A stretch of 64,000 nucleotides of DNA from Pontibacterium sinense (GCF_015209595.1 NZ_JADEYS010000002.1:223250-287249), one strand, 5' to 3'; counted from the stretch's first letter, positions 35,202 to 45,885 are shown. Program-made: numbers and translations. The notes: generated by a model not told the origin, from the letters alone.

Positions 35202-38200
35202 ATGTATCGTTCTGCCTGGGCTAAAGTCCTTTTATTATCAGCAACACCTTTACTCTTCCCGATGGAATCTTTAGCACGGAGCGACAATGCATACGGTGTT
35301 AACGCACCGTTTGGAATCAACGAGTTACCACCGGGGATTTTAAAGAAGCAACTGGAAGATCTGTCTCCTGCCGCGCAAAAGCGTGCATTAGGCTGGATGC
35401 ACCGTTTTAGCTTTACCGAACAAGATGTGCCAGCACTGCGCGTTGATCAAAGCGGTGGTGTTTTTTATGAAGACCCGGTTTTCGATGGCATTGATCCGGC
35501 GCCATCTTCTACCCCATCACTGTCTGAAGTTACCCACGCTGAGGCGTTCACACTGCACAGTAAACCCGGAGCGTCGCGGGTCGTTTATCTGGATATGGAT
35601 GGTCATGTGGTGAGCGGGACTATCTGGAACGGCTCTGCAGATCCACTCTATATGCGTCCTTACGACAGTAACGGTGACGAATCTTCATTTAGTCAAACAG
35701 AGCTGAATGAGATTGCGGAAACCTGGAAGCGAGTTGCAGAAGACTTTGCACCTTACGATATCGATGTTACCACCGAAGAGCCCCCAGCGTTTGGGGCTAA
35801 TGTCGGTCATATTCTGGTGACCCGTAAAGCGGATGAGAACAACCGCAACATATATAACTGCAGCTGTGGTGGTGTCGCTTATGTCGGCGTATGGGGAAAC
35901 AGTAACTTCCCCTATTACCAGCCCGCGTTGGTTTTCCTGGATGGAGTCGGTGGCCCGCACAATATATCCGAAGCAGCCTCTCATGAGCTAGGACATAACC
36001 TATCGCTATCCCATGACGGAAATAGTAGCACTGGCTACTACGGAGGCCATGGTTCCGGGAATACCGACTGGGGGCCGATCATGGGTGTGGGTTACTATGC
36101 CCAGGTGTCTCAGTGGAGCAAGGGCGAATATGCTGATGCAAATAACACGCAGGATGATCTGCAGCTGATTGCAGATCGCCTTACCTACCGTACGGATGAT
36201 CACGAAGATGTTAATTTCTCCGGGGCCACTCCGTTAGTGATTACGGGAGGGACTTCTGTTAATGCGACCAACCCCGTCACGGACCCCGCCAATACCGATC
36301 CTTCGAACAAAGGGATCATAGAAGATCGAACGGATGTAGATCTGTTCTTTATGGACGTTGGGGATGGCACGATTAATCTAAGTGTGACACCCGCGTGGGC
36401 TGACGCCTTCGCGTCTCAGTCACGTCGCGGTATGAACCTGGATGTTAAAGCGGTGCTCTATGATGAGTTTGGCTATGAAGTTGCGCAAAGCAACCCGCTC
36501 TCTGATACCTACGCCACTATCAATGTAGGTGTTGCCGCAGGACGCTACATCCTGTCAATCGAAGGTGTTGGCGTAGGTGATCCACTGACAAATGGTTATA
36601 CCGACTACGGAAGTCTGGGTCAGTATTTCATCACGGGTTCTGTACCGGAAGATTCGGTATCGACCACACCACCCACTGCGCCAACGGATCTCTCAGCTGT
36701 ACAGTCGGGTGATGCTAACATCGCCCTGAACTGGACCGATCCACTGTCTACCGCTGAAAGCAATGAAGCGGGATACCGCGTGTATCGTCAGATAGATGGT
36801 GGCAGTTTCGTGCAAATCTCCACGCTGCCCAGAGATAGCTCAAGCTTTTCAGATAACAATCTCGCCTCCGGGGCGTATGTTTATCAGGTTGAGGCCTATA
36901 ACAGCGCGGGCTTCTCTACTTCAAACAGCACCATAGCGATTGTGATCAGCGTGCCTTCTACTGCATCTGCTACATCTGAAAATACTATGATGGGCAGTAT
37001 TGTTAGTGGCTCTTACCAAAGCACGGTTAATGTGTCTGGATATGAGCGCATCTCTGAACAACATCAGGGAGGAAAGCCGCGGAATCGTGTTAGCCAGATG
37101 GAGCACTTTTGGACCGTGTCGGGCATTGCCCCTGCCGCATCCGTCACGCTTGATGTTGACGCTACGGCACCCGCAAACAGCGATGGCGATGACTTTGCGC
37201 TGGCCTACTCTACTGACGGCAGCAACTATCAGCCATTTGGCATGCTGAGTAACGGAACGGGGCGTCAGGTCATCTCCGCATTGCTACCTGCAGGCACCTC
37301 TGGCTCTATATTTATCCGGGTTAATGATACCGATCGCACTGCCGGGAACGGACAGAACAATTATCTGGACGTATACCAAATTGTCGTCACTTCTGCGGGC
37401 GAGCCAGGCGACTTGCCGCCAACAGTCACTATTAGTGAACCAGCAGACAACACCACTGCTGATGCGGGTGATTGGCTGATTTTCTCTGCGACAGCAAGTG
37501 ACAGTGAAGACGGCGACCTATCCGGCGGCGTGAGCTGGAGCTCCAGCCTTGATGGCAATCTCGGTCAGGGTGCATCAGTGCAAACATCAACGTTGTCTTT
37601 AGGGGCTCATGTGATTACAGCAACCGTCACTGATTCCGCAGACAACAGTGACAGCGATACGGTGAACGTCACCATTAGCGACCCTTTGCAGAACAATGCG
37701 CCGGTCGCAAATACGGATAATGCGAGTGTCGATCAGGACAGTAGCGTTGTTATAAGTGTGTTGAGCAATGATACCGATGCTGATGGTGACAGCCTGACCA
37801 TTGGATCGGTCACACAAGGTACTAACGGTAGCGTGACCAACAATGGCAGCACCGTGACCTATACGCCAAATGCTAGTTTTGTGGGCAGCGACAGCTTTAC
37901 CTACAACGTCAATGATGGTCAGGGAGGTAGCGATACCGGAACCGTGAATGTGACCGTTAATCCGACAGGTGGTGCGGTGCTCACAGTCACTGACGTCACA
38001 CCGAATACTGTTGGTGTAAATCAGCAAGTTGAGGTGACGATTGTGGGTACGGGCTTTACGCAAGGAGCGAGCGTAAGTTTCCAGAATGGTTCAGGCCCCG
38101 CGCCCTCTGCATCAGGTGTGGTTGTAGTGAATAGCACGACTATGACAGCCAATGTCTTCGTTAAAGCTGGTGGGCCTCGTCGTAATCGTACATGGGATGT

Positions 38201-38258
38201 TGTGGTGAACAACGGCAGCAGTGCTACCTGCAGTGGTTGCATTACCGTAACGCCTTAA
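35202..38258 (+). CDS. Large secreted zinc metallopeptidase with FN3 and C-terminal repeats
   Basis: A 1018-residue exported protein. Signal peptide (MYRSAWAKVLLLSATPLLF...SLA), then a metzincin-like catalytic domain with the zinc site HELGHNLSLSH near residue 262 and the Met-turn-like region SQWSKGEYADA. A bacterial pre-peptidase-like domain (about 380-480), a fibronectin type III domain (about 485-590), a VTVSGYERISEQ-type beta domain, Ig/PKD-like repeats with DADGDSL (about 750-920) and an IPT/TIG domain (about 925-1015) follow. GGAG lies before the ATG. Likely extracellular protein breakdown. A terminator follows. Confidence 0.82.
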   Translation: MYRSAWAKVLLLSATPLLFPMESLARSDNAYGVNAPFGINELPPGILKKQLEDLSPAAQKRALGWMHRFSFTEQDVPALRVDQSGGVFYEDPVFDGIDPAPSSTPSLSEVTHAEAFTLHSKPGASRVVYLDMDGHVVSGTIWNGSADPLYMRPYDSNGDESSFSQTELNEIAETWKRVAEDFAPYDIDVTTEEPPAFGANVGHILVTRKADENNRNIYNCSCGGVAYVGVWGNSNFPYYQPALVFLDGVGGPHNISEAASHELGHNLSLSHDGNSSTGYYGGHGSGNTDWGPIMGVGYYAQVSQWSKGEYADANNTQDDLQLIADRLTYRTDDHEDVNFSGATPLVITGGTSVNATNPVTDPANTDPSNKGIIEDRTDVDLFFMDVGDGTINLSVTPAWADAFASQSRRGMNLDVKAVLYDEFGYEVAQSNPLSDTYATINVGVAAGRYILSIEGVGVGDPLTNGYTDYGSLGQYFITGSVPEDSVSTTPPTAPTDLSAVQSGDANIALNWTDPLSTAESNEAGYRVYRQIDGGSFVQISTLPRDSSSFSDNNLASGAYVYQVEAYNSAGFSTSNSTIAIVISVPSTASATSENTMMGSIVSGSYQSTVNVSGYERISEQHQGGKPRNRVSQMEHFWTVSGIAPAASVTLDVDATAPANSDGDDFALAYSTDGSNYQPFGMLSNGTGRQVISALLPAGTSGSIFIRVNDTDRTAGNGQNNYLDVYQIVVTSAGEPGDLPPTVTISEPADNTTADAGDWLIFSATASDSEDGDLSGGVSWSSSLDGNLGQGASVQTSTLSLGAHVITATVTDSADNSDSDTVNVTISDPLQNNAPVANTDNASVDQDSSVVISVLSNDTDADGDSLTIGSVTQGTNGSVTNNGSTVTYTPNASFVGSDSFTYNVNDGQGGSDTGTVNVTVNPTGGAVLTVTDVTPNTVGVNQQVEVTIVGTGFTQGASVSFQNGSGPAPSASGVVVVNSTTMTANVFVKAGGPRRNRTWDVVVNNGSSATCSGCITVTP

Positions 38259-38287
38259 TCGCTCGTTTTAGTCCTTTCAGACAAATA

Positions 38288-38319
38288 CCCGGTCCAGAGC
38301 AATCTGGCCGGGTTTTTTT
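38288..38319 (+). terminator. Terminator of the metallopeptidase gene
   Basis: CCCGGTCCAGA (38288-38298) pairs with TCTGGCCGGG (38303-38312) with one bulged T, then seven T. It lies 30 bases after the stop. Confidence 0.82.
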
Positions 38320-38582
38320 ATGGTTGATTTAACTAGCCCATACCTGCTGTATGGGGCGTTGGCGTTTCGTTGTACTTTCACATACGTCATAAGGCGGTCT
38401 CCAGCTCATGGACTTGCGTGTTATTCGCGCTGGAAAAAAACCTTTTATTCACACCCATATTCGGTCGGGATCTCCCGATCAAAACTCGCACAACAAGTTT
38501 GTGGTTGCTGCATCACATGATCCCTAATCACTGCTAAGCTGAAGGGGTTTGAGTATTCGGGTGTAACGGTGAGGGATCCAGC
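38320..38582. other. Intergenic, no gene seen
   Basis: About 260 bases with no supported gene; they must contain the promoter of the next gene. GAGGGA at 38572-38577 is its ribosome site. Confidence 0.4.
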
Positions 38583-39251
38583 GTGACAAAGAGGCGACAA
38601 CCAAGTGCGAACATGGAACCTGATTCTCGGGTGTTGAACTCCTCTACTTCTGGGCTTGCGTTCCCACTGCATAAGCGCCCCAAAAAACGTTGCTGGATGG
38701 GTGTGCTAGCGGTCTTCATTGGCAGTCTGTCTGTCGCCGTATACATCCATCGTCCTGCAACCACGCATTCGTTTACAGATATTAGCGCTGAGCAATGGCT
38801 AAAAGCGGGTAAAAAAGTCGTTAACCATGCCATGAACGGCGTGGATTATGCGGTTGCAGCGATAGACGCGATGGACGCAACGTTGTCAGCTATGGCAGAG
38901 CATAAAACACCGCAATTGATTTCAGGGCTGCCTGTGGTCGCAACGAAGCACTTGGCAGGTAATGCACAAGACACACTGGACACCGTTACCCAATTCTCCC
39001 GCCGCGTGCGACAGGATGTCCCTGAAATGCCCCCTCACGCCCATCGCTTCCTGAATAGGACGGAAGCTTATCTGCGCACTGGCGGCGAAGATATCGAACA
39101 AGCCAGTGCATCCATCAGTGAGGCGTACGAGAGAAAACACCGGCAAAACGTTGAGCAGGCGCTGGATGACTTGTCTGACAAATCTGCCGTTTGGTGGCAA
39201 GAACATTGGTTGGCGGTTAAAACCTTTGTTCTCAGTAAAGTTCAGAGATAG
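38583..39251 (+). CDS. Hypothetical single-pass membrane protein
   Basis: A 222-residue protein starting with GTG (GAGGGA five bases ahead). A basic N-terminus leads to one membrane helix (WMGVLAVFIGSLSVAVYI, about residues 38-56). The remainder, rich in Ala, Asp, Glu and Gln, is probably a helical bundle or coiled coil outside the cytoplasm (NHAMNGVDYAVAAIDAMDAT, DIEQASASISEAYERKH). No family recognised. No close partner gene. Confidence 0.6.
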   Translation: MTKRRQPSANMEPDSRVLNSSTSGLAFPLHKRPKKRCWMGVLAVFIGSLSVAVYIHRPATTHSFTDISAEQWLKAGKKVVNHAMNGVDYAVAAIDAMDATLSAMAEHKTPQLISGLPVVATKHLAGNAQDTLDTVTQFSRRVRQDVPEMPPHAHRFLNRTEAYLRTGGEDIEQASASISEAYERKHRQNVEQALDDLSDKSAVWWQEHWLAVKTFVLSKVQR

Positions 39252-39338
39252 AAATCTACAAACAGGTCGTTCAAGAACATCTCAGGTCGCGCTTGGAGAG
39301 GGCTGCTACACACATCCCTGCTCCAAGAAACATGGGTG

Positions 39339-39788
39339 CTACTGCGTGGCGGCCCCTGCGAATTTGGCTAATGCGCCCTTCACTTTGCCGATCACAGCAT
39401 CGCAGCCTTCGATGTTGTGGCGTTCTTTCAGGTATTCCGGATCATTGTATGACAACCAGGTCTGGCCTTTTTCGTCTTCCCAGATCAGCGCTTTCTGTGG
39501 CAGATCCAGTGCAGTTGTCTGGCTGCACAACATCAGGGGGGTGCCGACTTTTGGATTGCCGAAGATCACAACTTCGGTTGGTCGCAGTTCCAGGTTAGCT
39601 TTTTTAGCACCTTCTGCATGATTGATACGGGTGAAAACTGTCATTCCTTTATCGTTTAACACAGACTCAAGTTTATCTGCGGTTGTCGCCACGTCGTGTT
39701 TGCTCTGTACCGTGATGATACCGTTGTCAGCCATTACAGGCGCGGAGATCAGAGCGGTTAGTGCCAGGCCAGTCAGTTGTTTACGCAT
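39339..39788 (-). CDS. DUF302 family exported protein
   Basis: A 149-residue protein with a signal peptide (MRKQLTGLALTALISAPVMA) and a DUF302 domain: VFTRINHAEGAKKANLELRP and TEVVIFGNPKVGTPLM are the family motifs. DUF302 proteins are small alpha/beta folds of unknown biochemical role, often made under stress. It ends with an Ala-rich helix. No operon partner. Confidence 0.85.
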   Translation of the reverse strand: MRKQLTGLALTALISAPVMADNGIITVQSKHDVATTADKLESVLNDKGMTVFTRINHAEGAKKANLELRPTEVVIFGNPKVGTPLMLCSQTTALDLPQKALIWEDEKGQTWLSYNDPEYLKERHNIEGCDAVIGKVKGALAKFAGAATQ

Positions 39789-39923
39789 GATTAGACGTCT
39801 CTCATGATTAGGTTAACGCCAGGATGGCGGATAGCTTGCATATTCGAACTCGCGCGATCATAACTCTGGTGCCTGAAACAAGGCTGAAAGTCTCAAAAAC
39901 GCAGCGAATTACTACACACGGGG

Positions 39924-40403
39924 TTAACTATCAATGCGGTACCAGTGTCCGCTGGGTCGACCGATACTGATCCAGTCATAACGAAGATCATCACGCCGGT
40001 GCAGCCACTTATGACGGCTGTCCAGTATCCAGCCTTCGACCGATAGCACCACATGGTCGCCTCCGTTCTCGGTGCGTACGTAGACTAAATCTGATGGAAT
40101 CCCAATGGTTTCCAGCCGGTTCCGAACCCAAAGCGCAAAATCCTCACAATCACCTTCAAGGCTGGCCGTCCAATAGTCATTGAGCTGGTATCGGCTCTGG
40201 TCACTGACATAGCGGTGTTTGGCATGCGCTTCATCAAGCACGTTCTGCAGGGTGTCTTGCAAAGACCAGCAGTGGCCGCCTCTATTACGCAAGTCGGTAC
40301 AGCCACCCAGTGGAGGTACAGGATCGCCAATACGAAATGGCGTGGGGGCGTTTGTCATACATCCCGTGAGCAGTACGCTGAATAAGGCGAGGGCTAGTTT
40401 CAT
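39924..40403 (-). CDS. Transglutaminase-like cysteine proteinase (BTLCP), lipoprotein
   Basis: A 159-residue protein. The start MKLALALFSVLLTGC has a lipobox with Cys15, so it is probably anchored to a membrane from the periplasm. The catalytic triad of the BTLCP (DUF920) family is seen: Cys in EGDCEDFALWVRNRL, His in GGDHVVLSV, Asp in ILDSRHKW. In pseudomonads the BTLCP protease LapG cuts a surface adhesin under c-di-GMP control; here the gene stands without lapD or an adhesin, and the short length favours another substrate. The frame opens 12 codons upstream without a lipoprotein signal. Confidence 0.8.
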   Translation of the reverse strand: MKLALALFSVLLTGCMTNAPTPFRIGDPVPPLGGCTDLRNRGGHCWSLQDTLQNVLDEAHAKHRYVSDQSRYQLNDYWTASLEGDCEDFALWVRNRLETIGIPSDLVYVRTENGGDHVVLSVEGWILDSRHKWLHRRDDLRYDWISIGRPSGHWYRIDS

Positions 40404-40605
40404 ATCGCACCCAGTGCGTTGGCGTTCTGGGTGGGTCACGTGCAGTCAGCAACATTCCCTTTTGCATCGATCTGGTGAGTGTGTGACCTGCCGGTTGAGC
40501 GCCGGAGTTCCTGATCTGTAAATAGATCGAATTCTGTTGGTGTTAGCGGTAAGTATAGCGTGCGGGTATCTGAGGATGCGGATCTGAGGTGTATAGACTG
40601 GCGGA

Positions 40606-40623
40606 CTGGGGGAATGCCCCCAG
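40606..40623 (-). terminator. GC-rich hairpin beyond sbcC
   Basis: CTGGGGG and CCCCCAG form a perfect 7 bp stem around AATG, 23 bases past the sbcC stop on the minus strand. No T tract follows, so termination is likely weak or factor-dependent. Confidence 0.4.
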
Positions 40624-40645
40624 CCCACTTGGTGTGTTGCTCGCC

Positions 40646-43600
40646 CTATTCCCGCAGTCGGAACTGGCTTTCAAGTTGGCTGACCCCTAAGCCATTCATT
40701 TTCTTCACTTGAATCTGAGTAGAGATCCGTTCCTTCATCGCTTCGATATGGCTGATCACACCAATCATCTTTCCGGACGCATTCAGACTATCTAGTGCAT
40801 CCAGTGCGGTATCCAATGTTTCAGCGTCCAGTGTCCCGAAGCCTTCATCCAAAAACAGTGAATCGATACTGGTTTTTTGGCTGACAAGATCGGATAGCGC
40901 TAGCGCCAATGCGAGACTGACAAGAAAGCTCTCACCGCCTGAAAGCGTTTTGGTATCGCGCACAGCATCGCCCTGCCATGTATCCAATACTTGAAGTTCC
41001 AGGGCTTCCGATTGCTTGCGCTGTAACAGATAACGGCCGTGCAAACGGTCCAGCTGTTTGTTGGCAAGATACACCAGATGATCCAGTGTCAGGCCCTGAG
41101 CAAAGCGGCGGAACTTGTCCCCTTTTTGTGAGCCGATCAATGCGTGCAGGTAGGCGATGTCGTCATACTGTTCCTGACTCCGTTCTATCTCGGCAAAGAG
41201 TTCAGTCTGATTGATGCGGCGTTGCTGATCATCATCGATGCTGCGTTTTACTTCACCCTGCTGTTTGCTGTTATCAAGCTGCTGGGTGGTCACCAGCGTC
41301 AGGCGTTCTTCGACTTGTGCCGCCGGAGTCTGAAGCCATTGCTGTTGCTGATCGCCACTTTGCAGTGCGTTGAGTGTTGCATCGGCTTGTTCTTTTAAGG
41401 CTTGTGCACGCTCTAGCTGGCTTTCCAGTTGTTTCTTCAGCGCAACCAAGCGACTGCGCTCCTCTTCAGGTAGCAGTGCAGCTTCGAAAACCTGCTGGGA
41501 TTCAAATGGACTGTTGTTCAAAAGCGCTTGCCAGTCCTGCTCTTGCTGTGTCAGATCTCCATTGAGTTCGGTCAACTGTTGTTGCGCGCTATTGAACTGT
41601 CCGCTCAGATGTTGCAACTGTTGTGTTGTTTGCTGATGCGCGTGCTGTGCCTGCTGATAACCGGTATCGGCATGCTGGCAATGTTGCAGCATCCGCTGAC
41701 GTTCAACTTCTACCTGTTTGTCACCAAACAAAGTCTGGCGTTGCGATTGTTTATCGCTCAGCTGCGCGGAGATCTGTGTTAACTGCTGGCTGTGTTCTGA
41801 TAGAGCATTACTTAAGCGTTGTGAGTCGTCTTCCAGTGACTTTATGTCAGATAAAAGCCCTGTCAGTGATTTCTGATGCTCTAAGCTTTGCTGATATGAT
41901 GTTTGCCATTGGGATGCTGCATGATGTCGCTCGTTCAGCCATGGATCAATCTGATCCAGTGATGGCATCGTCTGCCCTAACGCGTGCAGCTGGGTATTAA
42001 GCTGGCCTTCAAGATCATCGCGTTGTTGCTGCAACGCTGTTAACTCAGTCTGCAACTGGCCTGTCTGTGTGACGGCGTGATCATGCTGCTGACGGTTCAG
42101 TGCAATCTGATGGCTACTGTTATGTGCTTCACGCTCTGCGGTCGCCAGTTCATTCAATGAGGCTTGGGTGCGTTGCTGCAATTGTTTTAGCTGGCTTTGC
42201 TGCTGATTCAGATGCTGCATGCGTTCATGGCTATGCTGCAAGAAACCGTTGAGCACGGCAGGATCACCGATCAATAGCTGTACGTTTAATTCTGCGGCGA
42301 TTTGCTGCCAACGTGCGGTGATTGCGTGGGAATCAGACTCCACGGCAGCGTAACGTTTAGTTTTCTCTTCCAGGGTAACTTCGTCTTTATGAAGTACGTC
42401 CTTTTGCGCTTTAGCCTGTTGCTCGATAGCCTCCATCTCAGACTGAAGCTGCTGCTGACGCTGTTCGGTCTCCGACAGATTGAGCGCTTGATAGGTATCG
42501 ATCAGTGGGTGCTCAGCCGAACCACAAAGCGGACACGGCTCATGGGGTTGCAGTTTGGCGCGCTCCACCGATAGGTCAGCGATACGCTTTTCCTGCTCAA
42601 TCAGCGTATCGACATCTTTTCGGTGATTGAGTTTCTGCTGATACTGTTGGCGCAGCACCTGTATCTGTTGCTGTTGAGTCTGTATTGCCGCACTCAGAGT
42701 TTGTTGCTGAAGGCCCAGATCAGACTTTTCTGTACTCAAGCTTTGAAAGCGTTCAGACAAGTTTTGCAGCTCAAGTCGAAGCCCTTGCTGCTCGTTCAGC
42801 ATACGCTGTTCTTGTTCCAGAGCGGTTTCATCGTTACCGGCTAAAAGCTGCGCAGATTCTGTCTCAAGCGTGTGTAATGCAGTTTTACAATCGGTAACAC
42901 GTTGCTGAGTACGTTCGACATCGTGCTGTAACGACCCTTGTGCAGCACTGAGTGCCTGAATATTGTCATTGAGCGCTAACAGATTCTGCTGACGCTCTTG
43001 GGTCTGAGTTTGCAATTGATTGAGCTGATCAAACTGCGCCTGCCAGCGTGGTAGCTGCGCGGCTAGCTGCTCGTCTTGAGCATGTGTCTGAAGGTAAACG
43101 CTTAACGTGTTGAGTTCCGCCTTCAGCACTGTTTCCTGGGATCGCTGCGTGTTAAGTCTTACTGTGGTGCTGGAAAATTCCTGTTCGGACTTCTGCTTTT
43201 CCGCATTCAGTCGATTTTGTTCGGCGGACAGCTGCTGACATTGGTTGTCCAGCGGAACGATCTGTTCATTGAGCAAGGTTTCCAGCGCTTGCTGGTCATG
43301 ACGTGCGGTCTTTAACGCCTCTTCATGACTGTTCAGCGATAGTTGGGTATTGGCAGCGCTCTGCTCGGCGCCTGTCACGCCCGCTTTAAGCGCCGTGACG
43401 GATTGTTGCGCTGTTGCCTGTTTAGAGCGAATCGTTTGCAACAGATAAAACGGTGTGCGCAATGTTTCAGCAGGTTCCGCCTGAGCCAGCCGGGTCAGCG
43501 AGGCCTGCTCCTGATGCAAGGTCTGTTGTGATTGCTGCAGACTGGCGTGTGCATCGTTGGCGCTACGCTGCGCGGCCAGATAGTGCTCCCACCATGCTTT

Positions 43601-44335
43601 GTGGGCCTGCCATTGCTGGCGCTGCTGTTCGAACAGGGCTTCCTGTGCAGTCAGTTCCCGTTGACGGTCAGCCAGCGCTTCGAGTTGCTCGGCACTGAGC
43701 AGCTCTACACCCTCTGCACGTGCTTTGAGTTGTGCCAGTTCACTTTTCTGCAGGCTGAAATGTTCGTGCACTTTCTCGGAAATCAGGCCGTATATTTCAG
43801 TGCCCGTCAGTTCTTCCAGCAGTTCAGCACGATCATTGGCATCGGCGTTTAGAAATGCTGCGAACTGGCCCTGAGACAGCATCATCGATTTGGTAAAGCG
43901 GGCAAAATCCAGACCGGTAATCCGTTCGATCAGCTGGTTCTTCTTTTTTACCTGCGAGGCGATGATTTTTCCATCGTCCAGGCCTGCCAGCTCCACCTTG
44001 GCATCCTGCAGGTTTCCGTCGGCCTGATCACGGGAGCGGCGCTGACTCCAGAATGCACGGTAAGCGGTGCCTTTTACGTCGAACTCCACTTCAGCCAGTG
44101 CATCAGCAGTTCCACGGGTCATCAGCTCGTTGCTGGATTTCGAAATGTTATTCAGCCGAGGCGTACGGTGATACAGCGCAAGGCAGATCGCATCCAGAAT
44201 GGTGGTTTTACCCGCACCCGTCGGACCGGTAATCGCAAACAGGCCGTTATCCGCAAACGGGGATTGGGTGAAGTCGATCTTCCACTCGCCTTTAAGGGAG
44301 TTGATGTTCTTCAGACGCAGACTGAGGATTTTCAT
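40646..44335 (-). CDS. sbcC: Exonuclease subunit SbcC
   Basis: A 1229-residue SMC-like ATPase. Walker A GPTGAGKTTILDAI is near residue 38, two long coiled coils rich in Gln fill the middle, the zinc hook CPLC is in EPCPLCGSAEHPL near residue 600, and the C-terminal half has the signature LSGGESFLVSLA and Walker B SLFLDEGFGTLD. With SbcD it cleaves hairpins and DNA ends bound by proteins. The ATG overlaps the sbcD stop by four bases. Confidence 0.95.
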   Translation of the reverse strand: MKILSLRLKNINSLKGEWKIDFTQSPFADNGLFAITGPTGAGKTTILDAICLALYHRTPRLNNISKSSNELMTRGTADALAEVEFDVKGTAYRAFWSQRRSRDQADGNLQDAKVELAGLDDGKIIASQVKKKNQLIERITGLDFARFTKSMMLSQGQFAAFLNADANDRAELLEELTGTEIYGLISEKVHEHFSLQKSELAQLKARAEGVELLSAEQLEALADRQRELTAQEALFEQQRQQWQAHKAWWEHYLAAQRSANDAHASLQQSQQTLHQEQASLTRLAQAEPAETLRTPFYLLQTIRSKQATAQQSVTALKAGVTGAEQSAANTQLSLNSHEEALKTARHDQQALETLLNEQIVPLDNQCQQLSAEQNRLNAEKQKSEQEFSSTTVRLNTQRSQETVLKAELNTLSVYLQTHAQDEQLAAQLPRWQAQFDQLNQLQTQTQERQQNLLALNDNIQALSAAQGSLQHDVERTQQRVTDCKTALHTLETESAQLLAGNDETALEQEQRMLNEQQGLRLELQNLSERFQSLSTEKSDLGLQQQTLSAAIQTQQQQIQVLRQQYQQKLNHRKDVDTLIEQEKRIADLSVERAKLQPHEPCPLCGSAEHPLIDTYQALNLSETEQRQQQLQSEMEAIEQQAKAQKDVLHKDEVTLEEKTKRYAAVESDSHAITARWQQIAAELNVQLLIGDPAVLNGFLQHSHERMQHLNQQQSQLKQLQQRTQASLNELATAEREAHNSSHQIALNRQQHDHAVTQTGQLQTELTALQQQRDDLEGQLNTQLHALGQTMPSLDQIDPWLNERHHAASQWQTSYQQSLEHQKSLTGLLSDIKSLEDDSQRLSNALSEHSQQLTQISAQLSDKQSQRQTLFGDKQVEVERQRMLQHCQHADTGYQQAQHAHQQTTQQLQHLSGQFNSAQQQLTELNGDLTQQEQDWQALLNNSPFESQQVFEAALLPEEERSRLVALKKQLESQLERAQALKEQADATLNALQSGDQQQQWLQTPAAQVEERLTLVTTQQLDNSKQQGEVKRSIDDDQQRRINQTELFAEIERSQEQYDDIAYLHALIGSQKGDKFRRFAQGLTLDHLVYLANKQLDRLHGRYLLQRKQSEALELQVLDTWQGDAVRDTKTLSGGESFLVSLALALALSDLVSQKTSIDSLFLDEGFGTLDAETLDTALDALDSLNASGKMIGVISHIEAMKERISTQIQVKKMNGLGVSQLESQFRLRE

Positions 44336-45579
44336 GCGTTCACCTCCTCTTCCTGATCAGACGAACTGACCTCTTCCATGATGCTGCGAAAGCGTGTGCG
44401 GATGCGTGTCAATCGCTCACCTTCACTTTCGCCGTCGAATGTTTCCTGCGCCAGACGCCGCTCGAACACCTCTTCGGGTGTCAGTTCCGCCAGTGTCTCC
44501 TTCTCCTGCCGCTCAATCTGAGCCTGTCGGTTGCTGCGGGCACGCCTCAGCTGGAGCACTTCTACGTTCATATCGGCGGTCATGGCCTGAATGCGTTGTT
44601 GCAAATCGTTCAGGTAGTCCTGTGTATCTACTTCGATGCATAACCAGACAGGCTTATCATCCAGATGTTCTGATAGTAGGTTTAACTCGCGCTCTATGGT
44701 CTCCAAATCTCCCTTGATCACCTGCATCGGTTGAAACAGCGGGACCAAAATGGGAGTGATCTGATTGAGCGTGCCGTCAGTAAACTCTGCCATCAGCACC
44801 TCTTTCTGCGTGCCGAGCTCATCGAAACTGAGCGGAATCGGCGAGCCACAATAGCGAATATGTTCCGACTGAGCGACGATCTGCGGGCGATGAATATGAC
44901 CCAACGCGATATAATCTGCAGGCGGAAATGCACTGGATGGCACTGCCTCAAGACTGCCGATATAGATATCACGCACTGACTCGGAGCTTTTGACGCCCAT
45001 CGCAGTGAGGTGGCCGGTCGCAATAATAGGGACGTCTGCGGATAACTCTGTACGTTTTTTCTCAGCCAGCGCATACAGAGAGGCATAGTGATTTTTGATC
45101 GCCTCCCCTAATGCTTGCTGCTTCTCAACGCCAGACTCATCGGCCTGACTGGTGACTACATCACGGGGGCGAATATATGGGATCGCACACAGGATAGCCC
45201 CGGGATTACCCTCTTGATCATTCAGCACGATGATCTGATCATCGGCGTTGTTTTCAACACGCGCGACAACCCGTGTATTCAGATACGCCAAAAGCTCTCG
45301 GGATTCGTTGAGTGTAGATACCGAATCGTGATTGCCTCCCAGAATAACCAGCTGGCAACCGAGCTTGTTCATTTCCACCACAAAACGGTTATAGATCTCG
45401 CGGGCATAACTTGGGGGTGCACCGGTATCAAAGATGTCTCCAGCGACAATCACCGCATCAATCTGCTGTTCACAGATCCGATTCAATAACCAATTGATAA
45501 AAGCCAGATGTTCGGCCGCACGGCTTTTGGTAATAAAGTGCTGGCCTAAGTGCCAGTCAGAGGTGTGCAGAATGCGCAT
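44332..45579 (-). CDS. sbcD: Exonuclease subunit SbcD
   Basis: A 415-residue Mre11-type metallophosphoesterase. Motifs in order: HTSDWHLGQH, VAGDIFD, GGNHDSV, GHLTAMG and ALGHIHRPQ. It supplies the nuclease active site to the SbcCD complex. It precedes sbcC in the same operon with a four-base overlap. Confidence 0.95.
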   Translation of the reverse strand: MRILHTSDWHLGQHFITKSRAAEHLAFINWLLNRICEQQIDAVIVAGDIFDTGAPPSYAREIYNRFVVEMNKLGCQLVILGGNHDSVSTLNESRELLAYLNTRVVARVENNADDQIIVLNDQEGNPGAILCAIPYIRPRDVVTSQADESGVEKQQALGEAIKNHYASLYALAEKKRTELSADVPIIATGHLTAMGVKSSESVRDIYIGSLEAVPSSAFPPADYIALGHIHRPQIVAQSEHIRYCGSPIPLSFDELGTQKEVLMAEFTDGTLNQITPILVPLFQPMQVIKGDLETIERELNLLSEHLDDKPVWLCIEVDTQDYLNDLQQRIQAMTADMNVEVLQLRRARSNRQAQIERQEKETLAELTPEEVFERRLAQETFDGESEGERLTRIRTRFRSIMEEVSSSDQEEEVNA

Positions 45580-45885
45580 CAGTTGTGCTCAGAATTCCAT
45601 CTATGCAGGTTTTGGAGGGTCGCAGGCAATACTAACAGTGTCCTTCTCTGTGCTCCATGTGGTTGTCGTCTTTCTGTCTTCAGCCGCGGGCTGAGCGTTG
45701 ATAATAAAGATCACCATCTACAATAAATTACATTCTTTATGGTTTGTAACATTCTGTTTTATATATATTTTATAAAATTATTTCGACCTCTTTGCCTCCT
45801 TGTAAGTCTCGTCGTTACAGGCTCCCGAAAGGATTGTTCAATATTTGCACATGAAACCTTGTGAAATTTTAATGTTTCTCTACCT
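45580..45885. other. AT-rich divergent intergenic region
   Basis: 306 bases between sbcD (-) and the acidic protein gene (+). The stretch 45720-45790 is very AT-rich (ATATATATTTTATAAAATTA) and probably holds a promoter. No gene seen. Confidence 0.4.

Noticed and set aside
38320..38520. 66-codon frame after the metallopeptidase terminator
   Set aside because: It starts inside the terminator's T tract, and its composition is not protein-like.
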